Below the pieces are notes generated by a model that ran no database searches, was not told the DNA's origin, and saw only the letters and a list, made by a program, of their open reading frames with translations. Positions 25,576 to 34,175 of a stretch of 64,000 bases of DNA are shown piece by piece. The translations under genes and the position numbers were made by a program. Position 1 is the first letter of the stretch; every line of letters begins with the position of its first letter. Origin of the DNA: an uncultured Bacteroidales bacterium (GTDB taxonomy: Bacteria; Bacteroidota; Bacteroidia; Bacteroidales; Muribaculaceae); contig UQVH01000010.1 in the NCBI GenBank assembly GCA_900544535.1, positions 1 through 64,000 of the forward strand, in the 5' to 3' direction.

Positions 25576-26040
25576 ATGGAAAAAATTGACAATTTAGACC
25601 GTAAGATTCTGGATATCATCATGAGGAACGCGAGGATTGCATCGAAGGATGTAGCCACAGAATGTGGAGTTTCACGCGCCGCAATCCATCAGCGTATCCA
25701 GAGAATGATCGACCTCAACGTAATAACCGGTTCAGGCTACAATGTCGACCCGAAAGTTCTCGGATACCGTACATGCACATATATAGGTGTAAATCTCGAA
25801 CGCGGAGCTATGTACCGCGAAGTGGTTCCCGAACTTGAAAAGATTCCCGAAATCGTCGAATGTCATTTCACAACAGGCCCCTACTCGATGCTGATCAAAC
25901 TCTTCGCCCGTGACAACGAACACCTTATGGAGCTGCTCAACGACAAAATCCAGATGATCCCCGGTGTGACCGGAACGGAGACCCTCATCTCGCTCGACCA
26001 CAGCATCTCGCGTGTGCTTCCGGTCACCTACGACGACTGA
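25576..26040 (+). CDS. Lrp/AsnC family transcriptional regulator
   Basis: The 155-residue product has an N-terminal winged helix-turn-helix (LDRKILDIIMRNARIASKDVA, then VSRAAIHQRIQRM) and a C-terminal RAM/AsnC effector domain (VVPELEKIPEIVECHFTTGPYSMLIKL). Such proteins form octamers and control amino-acid metabolism in response to an amino-acid ligand; the ligand is not predictable. ATG 25576 is chosen; an in-frame ATG two codons earlier is possible. The GH2 gene follows after 96 bases with no separate promoter seen. Confidence 0.92.
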   Translation: MEKIDNLDRKILDIIMRNARIASKDVATECGVSRAAIHQRIQRMIDLNVITGSGYNVDPKVLGYRTCTYIGVNLERGAMYREVVPELEKIPEIVECHFTTGPYSMLIKLFARDNEHLMELLNDKIQMIPGVTGTETLISLDHSISRVLPVTYDD

Positions 26041-26136
26041 CACAGCGCCATCTCACCCACCGCAAACCTCTGTTCTCACCCCTCTCATCAATTCCGCCGC
26101 AGGCATCTGCCCGCCCCCGCATCTGCACAACCTATC

Positions 26137-28494
26137 ATGAAGAAACTCATTGCGTCACTGATCCTCACAGCGGCTCTTCCGCTGGCGGCCGAACTCATCA
26201 ACATCGACAACGACTGGCGTTTTGCATTCGGAAACACCGACCCGGCAAAAGATTTCGGCTCCGGCACGGAATATTTCAACTATCTGACAAAAGCGGCGTC
26301 GATCCACAACGCCGGGCCTTACGCCATGAATTTCAATGACTCTTCATGGGTGAAAGTCGAACTGCCGTTCGATTTCGTGGTCGATCTGCCGTTTGCGGAA
26401 GAGGCGAGCCACAGCCACGGTTACAAGACCGTGGGCTACAAGTATCCGGCGACGTCGGTCGGCTGGTACCGCAAAGTGTTGCCAGTTGCGGTATCAGACT
26501 CGGCCTCACGCATCTCGCTTGTGTTCGACGGAATATTCCGCGACAGCAAGGTGTGGTTCAACGGATTCTATCTCGGAGGCGAGCCGAGCGGATACGCGCA
26601 GAAGCGCTACGACGTCACTCCCTACGTAAATTTCGGAGGCGACAATGTCATTGCAGTGCGTTCAGACGCGACTTTTGAAGAAGGCTGGTTCTACGAGGGC
26701 GGCGGCATCTACCGTCATGCGTGGCTCGACCGCGAGGCCCCGCGCCACATCAGCCACAACTCCGTGGCCACGGCTTACACACCTGGCGAACGGCCTGAGA
26801 TCAAGGTCAGCGGACGCGTGGCCAACAAACTTCACGGCGTCAGTCCGGCAACCGACGAGCGCTGGACCCTTACGGCACAGCTTACCGATAAAGACGGAAA
26901 GGCCGTGGCTTCGGAGCAGATCACACTTTCCGACCTCCCCGCACCTGAAGCCGAAAGAGGCTGGGAACTGACACTGCGGCCGAAATCGCTGACTGAATGG
27001 GACATCAACAATCCGACGCTATATACCCTTACCCTGACTTTAGACGACGGCCGTGAGCAATCGACGGAGGAGATCCTCACGGGATTCCGACGCGCGGAGT
27101 TCGACCCCGACCGCGGTTTTCTGCTCAACGGACGCTCCGTCAAGCTCAAGGGTGTCAACATGCACCAGGACCATGCCGGTGTTGGAGCAGGAATACCTGA
27201 CGCGCTGAATGTCTACCGCCTGAAAGAGCTGAAAAAATATGGCGTCAACGCCTACCGCGCAAGCCACAATCCGATGACCCCCGAAGTGCTCGCCGCCTGC
27301 GACTCTTTAGGGATTCTCGTTATCGAGGAAAACCGTCTGCTGGGCATCAACGGCTATAACACTGACCAATTGCGCACAATGATCGACCGCGACCGCAACC
27401 ATCCGTCGATCATCCTCTGGAGCGTCGGCAACGAAGAGTGGGGTGTGGAATGGAACGACAAAGGAACCCGCATCGTGGAAGAACTCCGCGACGTGGCTCA
27501 CCGTCTCGACCCGACACGCCCGATGACCGTGGCGACCAGCGGGGGCCCCACACCCGTAATTCCGGCTGATGTCGCGGGATATAACTATATAATGCAGAAT
27601 CCCGTTGAGCAGCATCGCGCAAACTATCCCCTCCGCTCAGCCTACGGCTCGGAGGAGACCACAGGCTGCGGAAGCCGCGGGGTCTATTTCCCGGACAGCC
27701 TCAACGGTCGCATGGTGTCGCTCAACCGAATCCCCGACAAATCGGACGGCTGCATGAACCGCATCGAGCGCGGATGGAAATTCTACGACGAACGCCCATG
27801 GCTCGGCGGACTTTTCTACTGGACAGGATTCGACTACCGCGGAGAACCAAATCCGCTGAAATATCCCGCCGTTGGGTCGGAATTCGGGATTCTGGACTAC
27901 TGCGGTTTTCCGAAAGACGAGGCGATGTACCTGAAATCATGGTGGACCGACGAGGCTGTCCTCCACATCTTCCCCCACTGGAATCTCAAAGGACACGAGG
28001 GTGAGGAAATAGACATCTGGGCATACTCCAACATGGACGAGGTGGAACTGCGTGTCAACGGCAAGAGTCTTGGCCGCAAGCAGATGCCGCGCAACGGCCA
28101 CCTGTCATGGAAAGCCGTCTACAAACCGGGGCGCGTCGAGGCCACAGGCTACAAAAACGGCAAAAAGGTGCTGTCGAAACGGATCGAGACAACCGGTGAG
28201 GCTGTCAGGGCCGCGGCGGAGTGCGCCTACAATGAAAACGGCCTTCAGGTGATCAACGTGAGCCTGCTTGATTCGAAAGGCCGCTTCGTCCCCGACGCCT
28301 GCAATGATGTGACAATCTCGCTCGGCGACGGCATCACCCTCTTAGGCGCTGGCAACGGCGATCCGGGCTTCAAAGGTCAGGAACGCCCGACACCAGGTAC
28401 CTCACCCGCCTCATTCACCATCCCCGCCTTCAACGGCCACGCCCAGTTCATCATCCTCAACCCGGCATCCAAGACGGTGGATATAAGACTATAA
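26137..28494 (+). CDS. GH2 family glycoside hydrolase, beta-galactosidase type
   Basis: The 785-residue product has a signal peptide (about 1-18) without a lipobox, so it is periplasmic or exported. The domain order is jelly-roll (INIDNDWRFAFGN onward), immunoglobulin-like, TIM barrel (VKLKGVNMHQDH, YRASHNPMTPEV), then further beta-sandwich domains. The acid/base Glu433 lies in WSVGNEEWG. The likely nucleophile is Glu506 in YGSEETTG, in the place occupied by GSE in related Bacteroides enzymes. The linkage specificity (beta-galactoside, beta-glucuronide or other) cannot be fixed. No SusC/SusD pair is nearby, so this is not part of a visible polysaccharide utilisation locus. Confidence 0.88.
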   Translation: MKKLIASLILTAALPLAAELINIDNDWRFAFGNTDPAKDFGSGTEYFNYLTKAASIHNAGPYAMNFNDSSWVKVELPFDFVVDLPFAEEASHSHGYKTVGYKYPATSVGWYRKVLPVAVSDSASRISLVFDGIFRDSKVWFNGFYLGGEPSGYAQKRYDVTPYVNFGGDNVIAVRSDATFEEGWFYEGGGIYRHAWLDREAPRHISHNSVATAYTPGERPEIKVSGRVANKLHGVSPATDERWTLTAQLTDKDGKAVASEQITLSDLPAPEAERGWELTLRPKSLTEWDINNPTLYTLTLTLDDGREQSTEEILTGFRRAEFDPDRGFLLNGRSVKLKGVNMHQDHAGVGAGIPDALNVYRLKELKKYGVNAYRASHNPMTPEVLAACDSLGILVIEENRLLGINGYNTDQLRTMIDRDRNHPSIILWSVGNEEWGVEWNDKGTRIVEELRDVAHRLDPTRPMTVATSGGPTPVIPADVAGYNYIMQNPVEQHRANYPLRSAYGSEETTGCGSRGVYFPDSLNGRMVSLNRIPDKSDGCMNRIERGWKFYDERPWLGGLFYWTGFDYRGEPNPLKYPAVGSEFGILDYCGFPKDEAMYLKSWWTDEAVLHIFPHWNLKGHEGEEIDIWAYSNMDEVELRVNGKSLGRKQMPRNGHLSWKAVYKPGRVEATGYKNGKKVLSKRIETTGEAVRAAAECAYNENGLQVINVSLLDSKGRFVPDACNDVTISLGDGITLLGAGNGDPGFKGQERPTPGTSPASFTIPAFNGHAQFIILNPASKTVDIRL

Positions 28495-28510
28495 GGGCAA
28501 CATAAAAAAT

Positions 28511-28546
28511 GACCGCGACGGCCTCATCATCGAGGGCGTCGCGATC
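28511..28546. terminator. Terminator between converging GH2 and trxA genes
   Basis: A 15-base arm (28511-28525) pairs with 28532-28546 with two mismatches around a six-base loop. It stands 16 bases after the GH2 stop. A second, smaller hairpin (28574-28580 with 28587-28593) lies nearer trxA, so each gene may have its own. Confidence 0.65.
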
Positions 28547-28642
28547 GGTATAAATCTTTGACAAGTTCTGTTACCTGCAAACTCTATTGCAGGCACTATT
28601 TTGACCGGCAGAAAATTCCGCCGGTTTCATAGCCGGATGAAA

Positions 28643-28963
28643 TCAGAGTTCGATAAGCTTTTTGATCTGCTTTTCGAGATTCTCTTTCGACTGAGCGCCG
28701 GCAAGACGGAGGTCGCGGACCTGCTCGCCGTTCTTGAAGAAGAGAATGGTGGGGATGGACATAATGCGATACTGCGAGGTCAGGTCGTTTTCCTCTTCGA
28801 TATTGTATTTGCCGATGGCAACAGTGTCCTTATATTCTTCAGCGAGTTCCTCTACAACGGGAGCCATGCGCTGGCAGGGGCCGCACCATGTAGCCCAAAA
28901 GTCAATTACTACGGGTTTGCCGGAGGCAATGATGTCGTGTACGTTCTGATCTGTAAAAGTCAT
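28643..28963 (-). CDS. trxA: Thioredoxin
   Basis: A 106-residue cytosolic thioredoxin with the redox motif WCGPC (26-30) and the cis-proline region SIPTILFFKNGEQV. It reduces disulphides in ribonucleotide reductase, peroxidases and other proteins. The size is that of canonical Trx, with no signal peptide. It has its own promoter at 29043-29072. Confidence 0.95.
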   Translation of the reverse strand: MTFTDQNVHDIIASGKPVVIDFWATWCGPCQRMAPVVEELAEEYKDTVAIGKYNIEEENDLTSQYRIMSIPTILFFKNGEQVRDLRLAGAQSKENLEKQIKKLIEL

Positions 28964-29042
28964 GACGGTTTATTTTTGTTTGGAGGTTAATATTTCTGAT
29001 TTACGATCGGGCGATGGATGCGCGGGGACCGATTGCCCGATG

Positions 29043-29072
29043 CAAAGGTAGGAATTTCCCCGATATTTCCAA
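29043..29072 (-). promoter_or_regulatory. trxA promoter
   Basis: On the minus strand TTG (29072-29070), 19 bases, TACCTTTG (29050-29043). It lies between the dnaE stop (29105) and the trxA ATG (28963), so trxA is transcribed separately from dnaE. Confidence 0.75.
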
Positions 29073-29104
29073 TCGTTGCGGCAAGGATTCTGCAATCTTT
29101 TATG

Positions 29105-32100
29105 TCAATCGTTGATAGAGAAGCTTATATCCTCCTCGGCAAGCGTGTCGACGAGCTTTCGCGAGATGGGGATGCGCCGCGACGACGAGAGATGGAGCGA
29201 ACGGTTGATCTTCGGGTCGAAGATCCGGAACGACAGCTCGCCTTTGGCATTGGCGTCGCTGCGGATCTCCTCTTCTATGAGGTCCTTGATGTGCTGTGTG
29301 ATCTTGTCGGAGGGTAGATCGATGGTGATGCTGTGGACAAGCTGTCCCTTGACGGTGCTCAGCAGGCGGATATTGAGGATGTTGAAGCGCGGGTCGGAGT
29401 TGGCATAGCGCCGCTCGTAGCGTCCGCTTATCAATATAGGTGTGCCGGGAACGCCGTAGTTGTGGAAATTGATATAGTTTTCGTCGAAGAGCATGAACTC
29501 GGCGCTTCCGGTGTAGTCCTCGACCTTAAGGATGCCGAACTGGCCTCCGCGCTTCGAGGGACGGCTCGAAAACTCGACCACCATACCTCCGAAAGTCAGG
29601 TCGACGCCTTCGACCGGGGCAAATTCATTGAAACCCTTGATGGTGCATGAGGTGCCGTAGTTGAGTTCCATATAATAGGGGTCGAGCGGATGGGCCGACA
29701 GATACATGCCCACGAGTTCGCGCTCGCGTTCGAGAAGCGTCGCCGCGGGCCACTCGGCCTGCGGAACCACGGGCGGACGACCTGAGGTCGAAAGTTCTGA
29801 GTCGTCGCCGAAGAGCGACATGGCCGATTTGGTCTTGTCGGCCTGGAAGGCCTGACCGTAGCGCACAAGACTTTCCACGAATGCCTCTCCGCGCTGATTG
29901 GTGCCGAAGAAATCCTCGCGCTTGACACCGTCGAAGCTGTCGAAAGCACCGGCATAGACAAGGTTCTCCATCAGGCGGCGGTTGATGGCCTGCGAGGGGA
30001 CGCGCTCGACGAAATCGTAGATCGACTCGAACGGGCCACCGGCCTTGCGCTCCTCAATGATAGCCTTGACAACGCTCTCGCCCACCCCCTTGATGGCCGC
30101 GAGTCCGAAACGGATGTCGCCGTGGGAGTTCACACCGAACTCCACGAAACTTTCATTGATGTCGGGGCCGAGCACCGAGATCTTCATGCGCTTGCACTCG
30201 TCCATGAAGCCTGTGAGCTTGTTGATGTCGGAGCGGTTGCGGGTGAGGATGGCGGCCATGTATTCCGAGGGATAGTTTGCCTTGAGCCATGCGGTCTGGA
30301 ATGCAACCCACGAGTAGCAGGTTGCGTGGCTCTTGTTGAAGGCATAGGACGCGAACTTCTCCCAGTCGGCCCAGATCTTTTCGAGCACTTTCGGATCGTG
30401 GCCGTTGGCCTGTCCGCCTTTAAGGAAGAGTCCCTTGAGCTCGTTCATCTTGTCGATCAGTTTCTTACCCATCGCCTTGCGCAGGGTGTCGCTCTGGCCG
30501 CGGGTGAAGTTGGCGAGCAGACGCGACAGGAGCATGACCTGTTCCTGATAGACAGTGACGCCGTAGGTGTCCTTGAGATACTTCTCCATCACGGGAATAT
30601 CGTAGGTGATCGGGCTGCGTCCGTGCTTTCGGGCGATGAAGTCGGGGATATAGTCCATAGGGCCCGGACGATAGAGGGCGTTCATGGCTATGAGGTCCTC
30701 GAAAGTCGAGGGCTGGAGCTCACGGAGATATTTCTGCATACCGGCCGACTCGAACTGGAAAGTGCCTACCGTGTTGCCCTGGCTGTAAAGCTCGTAGGTC
30801 TTGGGGTCGTTGATGTCGATGCTGTCGATGTCGACGTCGATGCCGCGGGTCTGTTTGATGTTGGAGATGGCCTCCTTGATGATGGAGAGGGTCTTAAGGC
30901 CGAGGAAGTCCATCTTGATCAGGCCGGTGTCCTCGATGATCGAACCTTCATACTGGGTCACGATCATCTTGTCGTTGTCCTTCGAATCGACGCTCTTGTC
31001 GACAGCCGTGGCCACAGGTACCCAGTCGGAGATCGGATCGCGGCAGATGATGACGCCACAGGCATGGACTCCGGTGTTGCGGACATTGCCTTCGAGGCGG
31101 CGGGCATATTCGAGTGTCTCGCGTATCAGCGGATTGGTCGAGCTGAGCTCCTGAGCAAACTCAGGCACATACTGATAGCAGTTCTTGAGGTTGGTTTTCA
31201 GCGTCTTGCCGTCGGGTCCGTCGGGCATACGCTTGGGCACGAGGTTGGCTATGCGGTTGCTCTCCGAGAGAGGCAGCTGTTCGACGCGGGCCACGTCCTT
31301 GATGGCCGACTTTGCCGCCATTGTGCCGAAAGTGATGATGTGGGCCACGTTGGCTTCGCCGTAGCGCTCGGTGACGTAGTGGAGCACGTCGGCACGGCCG
31401 TCGTCGTCGAAGTCCACGTCAATATCAGGCAGCGATATACGGTCAGGATTGAGGAAGCGTTCGAAAAGGAGGTCATATTTGATCGGGTCGACCTGAGTGA
31501 TTCCGAGACAGTAGGCCACCACGCTACCGGCGGCCGATCCACGGCCGGGGCCGACGCTGACGCCGAGTTTGTGACGCGCAACGTTGATGAAGTCCTGCAC
31601 GATGAGGAAGTAGCCGGGGAAACCCATCGTCTTCATGATATACAGCTCGAACTTGATGCGCTCCTCCAGTTCCGGAGTGAGCGGCGATCCGTAGCGGCGC
31701 GCGGCGCCCTCGTAGGCGAGTTTCGACAGGTAGTCGGCCTCGAATTTTATGCGGTAGAGCTTGTCGTAGCCCCCAAGTTTTTCGATTTTCTTCTGCGCGG
31801 CTTCCGGCGAGAGGACCACGTTGCCGTTCTCATCCTGCGTGAACTCGTCGAAAAGCTCCTGTTCGGTGATGCGGCTGCGGTATTCCTCCTCCGAGCCGAA
31901 ATCGGCCGGAATCTCGAAGAAAGGCATGATCGGGGCGTGGTCGATGGAATAGATTTCCACCTTGTCGAGGATCTCCAGGGTGTTTTCGAGCGCTTCGGGC
32001 AGGTCGGGAAATACGACAGCCATCTCTTCCTGCGACTTGAACCACTCCTGCTTGGAATAGCGCATGCGGCCTGGGTCGGTAACATAGTTGTTGGTCGAGA

Positions 32101-32917
32101 TACAGATCAGGCGGTCGTGGGCCTCTGCGTCCTCCGCATTGATGAAGTGGGAGTCGTTGGTGGCCACGATCTTGATGCCGTGTTTGCGCGCGAGGCTGAT
32201 GAGCACGGGGTTGACCTGCTCCTGCTCCACATAGGTCTCACGGTTGGCGTTGGGATCGTCGGTCTTGTGGCGCTGAAGCTCGATGTAGTAGTCGTCGCCG
32301 AAAGTCTCCTTGAACCAAAGCACCTGTCTTTCGGCCTCGTCAAGCTGTCCGGTGGCAATGAGGCGCGGAATCTCGCCACCGAGACAGGCCGAGCACACGA
32401 TCAGTCCCTCGCGGTGGGCGGCAAGTGCGGCCTTGTCGGTTCGGGGGTGGTGGTAGAAACCTTCGGTGTGAGCCTGCGAGACGATCTTGATGAGGTTTTT
32501 GTAACCCTTGAGATTCTTGGCGATGACAACGAGGTGGCGTCCTTTGTCGGTCTTGTCGGAGCGGTCGGTCAGCGAGCCTTTGGCCACATACATCTCGCAG
32601 CCGAAAATAGGCTTGAACGCAAGTTTGCGCTCGATTTTCGCGATTTCGGGAGCGAGTTCGGCGCTGATCTTTTCGGCTTCGCCTTCGGGCGCTTCCTCGA
32701 TTTTCTTTTTCAGCTCGGCGAGCTTCCCTTTATATTTGCCTTTGAGTTTGTTGACGTAGTTGAAGTATTCCTTGATGCCGAACATGTTGCCGTGGTCGGT
32801 CAGGGCGAATCCGGGCATACCGAGATCCAATGCCTTGTCGACAAGTCCCGTGACGGAAGCCTGGCCGTCGAGCAGGGAGTATTGGCTATGTACGTGCAGG
32901 TGAACGAATTGTTGCAT
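29105..32917 (-). CDS. dnaE: DNA polymerase III alpha subunit
   Basis: The 1270-residue product is the replicative polymerase. It begins with a PHP domain (VHLHVHSQYSLLDG, ALTDHGNMFG). The polymerase-X-like core contains the catalytic acidic motif PDIDVDFDDDGR (about residues 497-508) and GPGRGSAAGS. Helix-hairpin-helix segments and a C-terminal OB fold (LTFGGMVVEFSSRPSKRGGQ) follow. The length is normal for Bacteroidetes DnaE. A leftward -7 (TATATTTG, 32974-32967) lies 50 bases before the ATG. A 933-codon open frame on the opposite strand is a composition shadow. Confidence 0.97.
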   Translation of the reverse strand: MQQFVHLHVHSQYSLLDGQASVTGLVDKALDLGMPGFALTDHGNMFGIKEYFNYVNKLKGKYKGKLAELKKKIEEAPEGEAEKISAELAPEIAKIERKLAFKPIFGCEMYVAKGSLTDRSDKTDKGRHLVVIAKNLKGYKNLIKIVSQAHTEGFYHHPRTDKAALAAHREGLIVCSACLGGEIPRLIATGQLDEAERQVLWFKETFGDDYYIELQRHKTDDPNANRETYVEQEQVNPVLISLARKHGIKIVATNDSHFINAEDAEAHDRLICISTNNYVTDPGRMRYSKQEWFKSQEEMAVVFPDLPEALENTLEILDKVEIYSIDHAPIMPFFEIPADFGSEEEYRSRITEQELFDEFTQDENGNVVLSPEAAQKKIEKLGGYDKLYRIKFEADYLSKLAYEGAARRYGSPLTPELEERIKFELYIMKTMGFPGYFLIVQDFINVARHKLGVSVGPGRGSAAGSVVAYCLGITQVDPIKYDLLFERFLNPDRISLPDIDVDFDDDGRADVLHYVTERYGEANVAHIITFGTMAAKSAIKDVARVEQLPLSESNRIANLVPKRMPDGPDGKTLKTNLKNCYQYVPEFAQELSSTNPLIRETLEYARRLEGNVRNTGVHACGVIICRDPISDWVPVATAVDKSVDSKDNDKMIVTQYEGSIIEDTGLIKMDFLGLKTLSIIKEAISNIKQTRGIDVDIDSIDINDPKTYELYSQGNTVGTFQFESAGMQKYLRELQPSTFEDLIAMNALYRPGPMDYIPDFIARKHGRSPITYDIPVMEKYLKDTYGVTVYQEQVMLLSRLLANFTRGQSDTLRKAMGKKLIDKMNELKGLFLKGGQANGHDPKVLEKIWADWEKFASYAFNKSHATCYSWVAFQTAWLKANYPSEYMAAILTRNRSDINKLTGFMDECKRMKISVLGPDINESFVEFGVNSHGDIRFGLAAIKGVGESVVKAIIEERKAGGPFESIYDFVERVPSQAINRRLMENLVYAGAFDSFDGVKREDFFGTNQRGEAFVESLVRYGQAFQADKTKSAMSLFGDDSELSTSGRPPVVPQAEWPAATLLERERELVGMYLSAHPLDPYYMELNYGTSCTIKGFNEFAPVEGVDLTFGGMVVEFSSRPSKRGGQFGILKVEDYTGSAEFMLFDENYINFHNYGVPGTPILISGRYERRYANSDPRFNILNIRLLSTVKGQLVHSITIDLPSDKITQHIKDLIEEEIRSDANAKGELSFRIFDPKINRSLHLSSSRRIPISRKLVDTLAEEDISFSIND

Positions 32918-32966
32918 GAGTGATCGTGTGTGGTTTACAAGCGGCCTCCTCCGGCCATTCCTATTG

Positions 32967-32974
32967 CAAATATA
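32967..32974 (-). promoter_or_regulatory. dnaE promoter -7 element
   Basis: TATATTTG on the minus strand, 50 bases before the dnaE ATG. The expected TTG at -33 is not clear. Confidence 0.5.
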
Positions 32975-33076
32975 CGAAGAATATTCGTCGAAAAAAATAG
33001 GGCGCAGAAAGTCATTGCAAAGATATGATGTCCGTCTCCGGATTTAATGCGATAATACGGAAAGGACAAAAAAATT

Positions 33077-33107
33077 GCGGCGTCGGCCCGGATGGGGCTG
33101 ACGCCGC
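33077..33107 (-). terminator. Terminator of the beta-barrel protein gene
   Basis: An 8-bp GC-rich stem (33077-33084 with 33100-33107), with partial further pairing inside, is followed on the minus strand by eight T residues. It lies 45 bases past the stop of the gene at 33152. Confidence 0.8.
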
Positions 33108-33151
33108 GAGTTTTCTTTATTTCTGTTTCCGTCAGGGACGGGTAGGGAAAT

Positions 33152-33688
33152 TTAGAAGTTGTAGTAGAAACCGAAAGAGAGGTCGTTTCCGTCAAGGTTA
33201 AGACCGTAAGTCTTACCGGCAGCTTTTTCATCCTTGTAACCGAGGAAGCCGACATGAGCTACGAGGCTGAATTTTTCAGTGAGGTTCAAAGCGATACCAG
33301 GGGTGAGACCAATGCCCCAAGTGCATTCTGAATCACCACCGTCAGGTTTCATATAACCGATGTTGAAGCCACCGTCAATGAAGAGCTGAACGAGGTTGTT
33401 GTCTGTGCGGAAGTAAGAATAACGGGCATATGGATTGATCGAGAAGTGGTTGTAAGCATCTTTCAGCCAAGTATATTCAAGGCCTGCACCGACAGCCCAT
33501 TTTTCGCTGAGATTATAACCGATTTCAGGAGCAATTGTGAAAGCGTCAGACTTAACTTCAAAGGTTTCGCCTTCGTCCTCTACATCAATAGTTTTGTGAG
33601 CATAGCCGATTGAACCACCAAGATAAACCTGTGCGGAGGCACCGAGAGCCATAACAGCCATGAAGGCCATAACTAAGAACTTTTTCAT
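33152..33688 (-). CDS. Small outer-membrane beta-barrel protein
   Basis: The 178-residue product has a signal peptide ending ASA-Q (about residue 19). It then shows about eight amphipathic beta strands with alternating aromatic residues (VYLGGSIGYAH, FTIAPEIGYNL, WAVGAGLEYTWL, YARYSYFR) and a terminal FGFYYNF with a final Phe, the outer-membrane insertion signal. It is the OmpX/OmpW-like porin-family layout. The ligand is unknown. The gene is A+T richer than its neighbours. It probably has a leader of about 120 bases from the -7 at 33816-33823. Confidence 0.87.
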   Translation of the reverse strand: MKKFLVMAFMAVMALGASAQVYLGGSIGYAHKTIDVEDEGETFEVKSDAFTIAPEIGYNLSEKWAVGAGLEYTWLKDAYNHFSINPYARYSYFRTDNNLVQLFIDGGFNIGYMKPDGGDSECTWGIGLTPGIALNLTEKFSLVAHVGFLGYKDEKAAGKTYGLNLDGNDLSFGFYYNF

Positions 33689-33815
33689 AATGTGAATTAT
33701 TAAAAGGTTAATAAAAAAGTGTTTTTTCCAAGAGGTTGAAAAGTGTCCGGGAATATGATTTTTTAATTTAGGTTGAAACGTGTATATTTCATGTGTGAGA
33801 TATAGTATTTCGGTG

Positions 33816-33823
33816 CAAAGATA
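33816..33823 (-). promoter_or_regulatory. -7 element of the beta-barrel protein gene
   Basis: TATCTTTG on the minus strand, 127 bases before the ATG at 33688. No clear TTG at -33. The long A+T-rich leader could hold regulatory structure. Confidence 0.5.
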
Positions 33824-33940
33824 TAACTAATTTTATAAAATTTAAAACATTTTCTATAATTTTTTTAATTCGGAGCGGAAACGGGAGGGGTATTGGACGC
33901 CATAGCGCACTAAGTGACAAGGCTTTGGGCTGAGCGATGC

Positions 33941-33993
33941 CAGAGCGCCGCAGGTACGAAACGTTTGCACAGTTTCGCACCTGCGGCGCTCTG
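33941..33993. repeat. 22-bp near-perfect inverted repeat with T-tail
   Basis: Arms 33941-33962 and 33972-33993 pair over 22 bases with a single mismatch and a 9-base loop. Four T residues follow on the plus strand. No plus-strand gene ends here, so it may be part of an intergenic mobile or structural element rather than a normal terminator. Confidence 0.75.
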
Positions 33994-34037
33994 TTTTGTT
34001 GGAATATGCGGATAACCACAGCTGCGGACCCCGATGG

Positions 34038-34086
34038 GGCCCTTGCCGTGGTCTGGATTCTTCCGGCCGCTACGCGGCCAGCCTGA
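34038..34086. repeat. Dispersed non-coding repeat, copy 2
   Basis: It matches 6-55, including ctggattcttcc and the GC inverted repeat ggccgc-ta-c-gcggcc, then agcctga. It lies 44 bases beyond the long hairpin and 90 bases before the end of the leucine-rich-repeat gene. Confidence 0.7.
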
Positions 34087-34099
34087 TCGGCAACCATGC

Positions 34100-34174
34100 G
34101 GGGCGAGGGGGGTCATGCGGGACACGGCGGGGTGACGCGGGGCGGCCTGCGGGGTTCGGAGGGCTGCGGACGGG
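34100..34174 (+). other. G-run cluster (possible G-quadruplex)
   Basis: About eight runs of three to six G residues lie within 75 bases on the plus strand (for example 34107-34112, 34129-34132, 34139-34142, 34151-34154). That is more than enough to form a quadruplex; formation is inferred only from sequence. Confidence 0.5.
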
Positions 34175-34175
34175 A

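Larger units (their letters stand above)
33689..34175. other. Intergenic region rich in structural elements
   Basis: No credible gene is present in these 487 bases. They hold the -7 of the beta-barrel gene, a 22-bp hairpin (33941-33993), the second copy of the dispersed repeat (34038-34086), and a G-run cluster (34100-34174). The left half is A+T rich and the right half very G+C rich. Confidence 0.7.

Noticed and set aside
30122..32923. 933-codon open frame antisense to dnaE
   Set aside because: It lies wholly opposite a certain dnaE gene, its product is a low-complexity Val/Asp/Gly/Leu/His sequence with no domain, and such frames are common opposite G+C-rich genes.
33789..34125. Short leftward open frames through the repeat and hairpin (33789-34097 and 33910-34125)
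   Set aside because: They run across the inverted repeat and dispersed element, lack a promoter at the right place, and give Pro/Arg/Gly-rich products typical of translated non-coding DNA.
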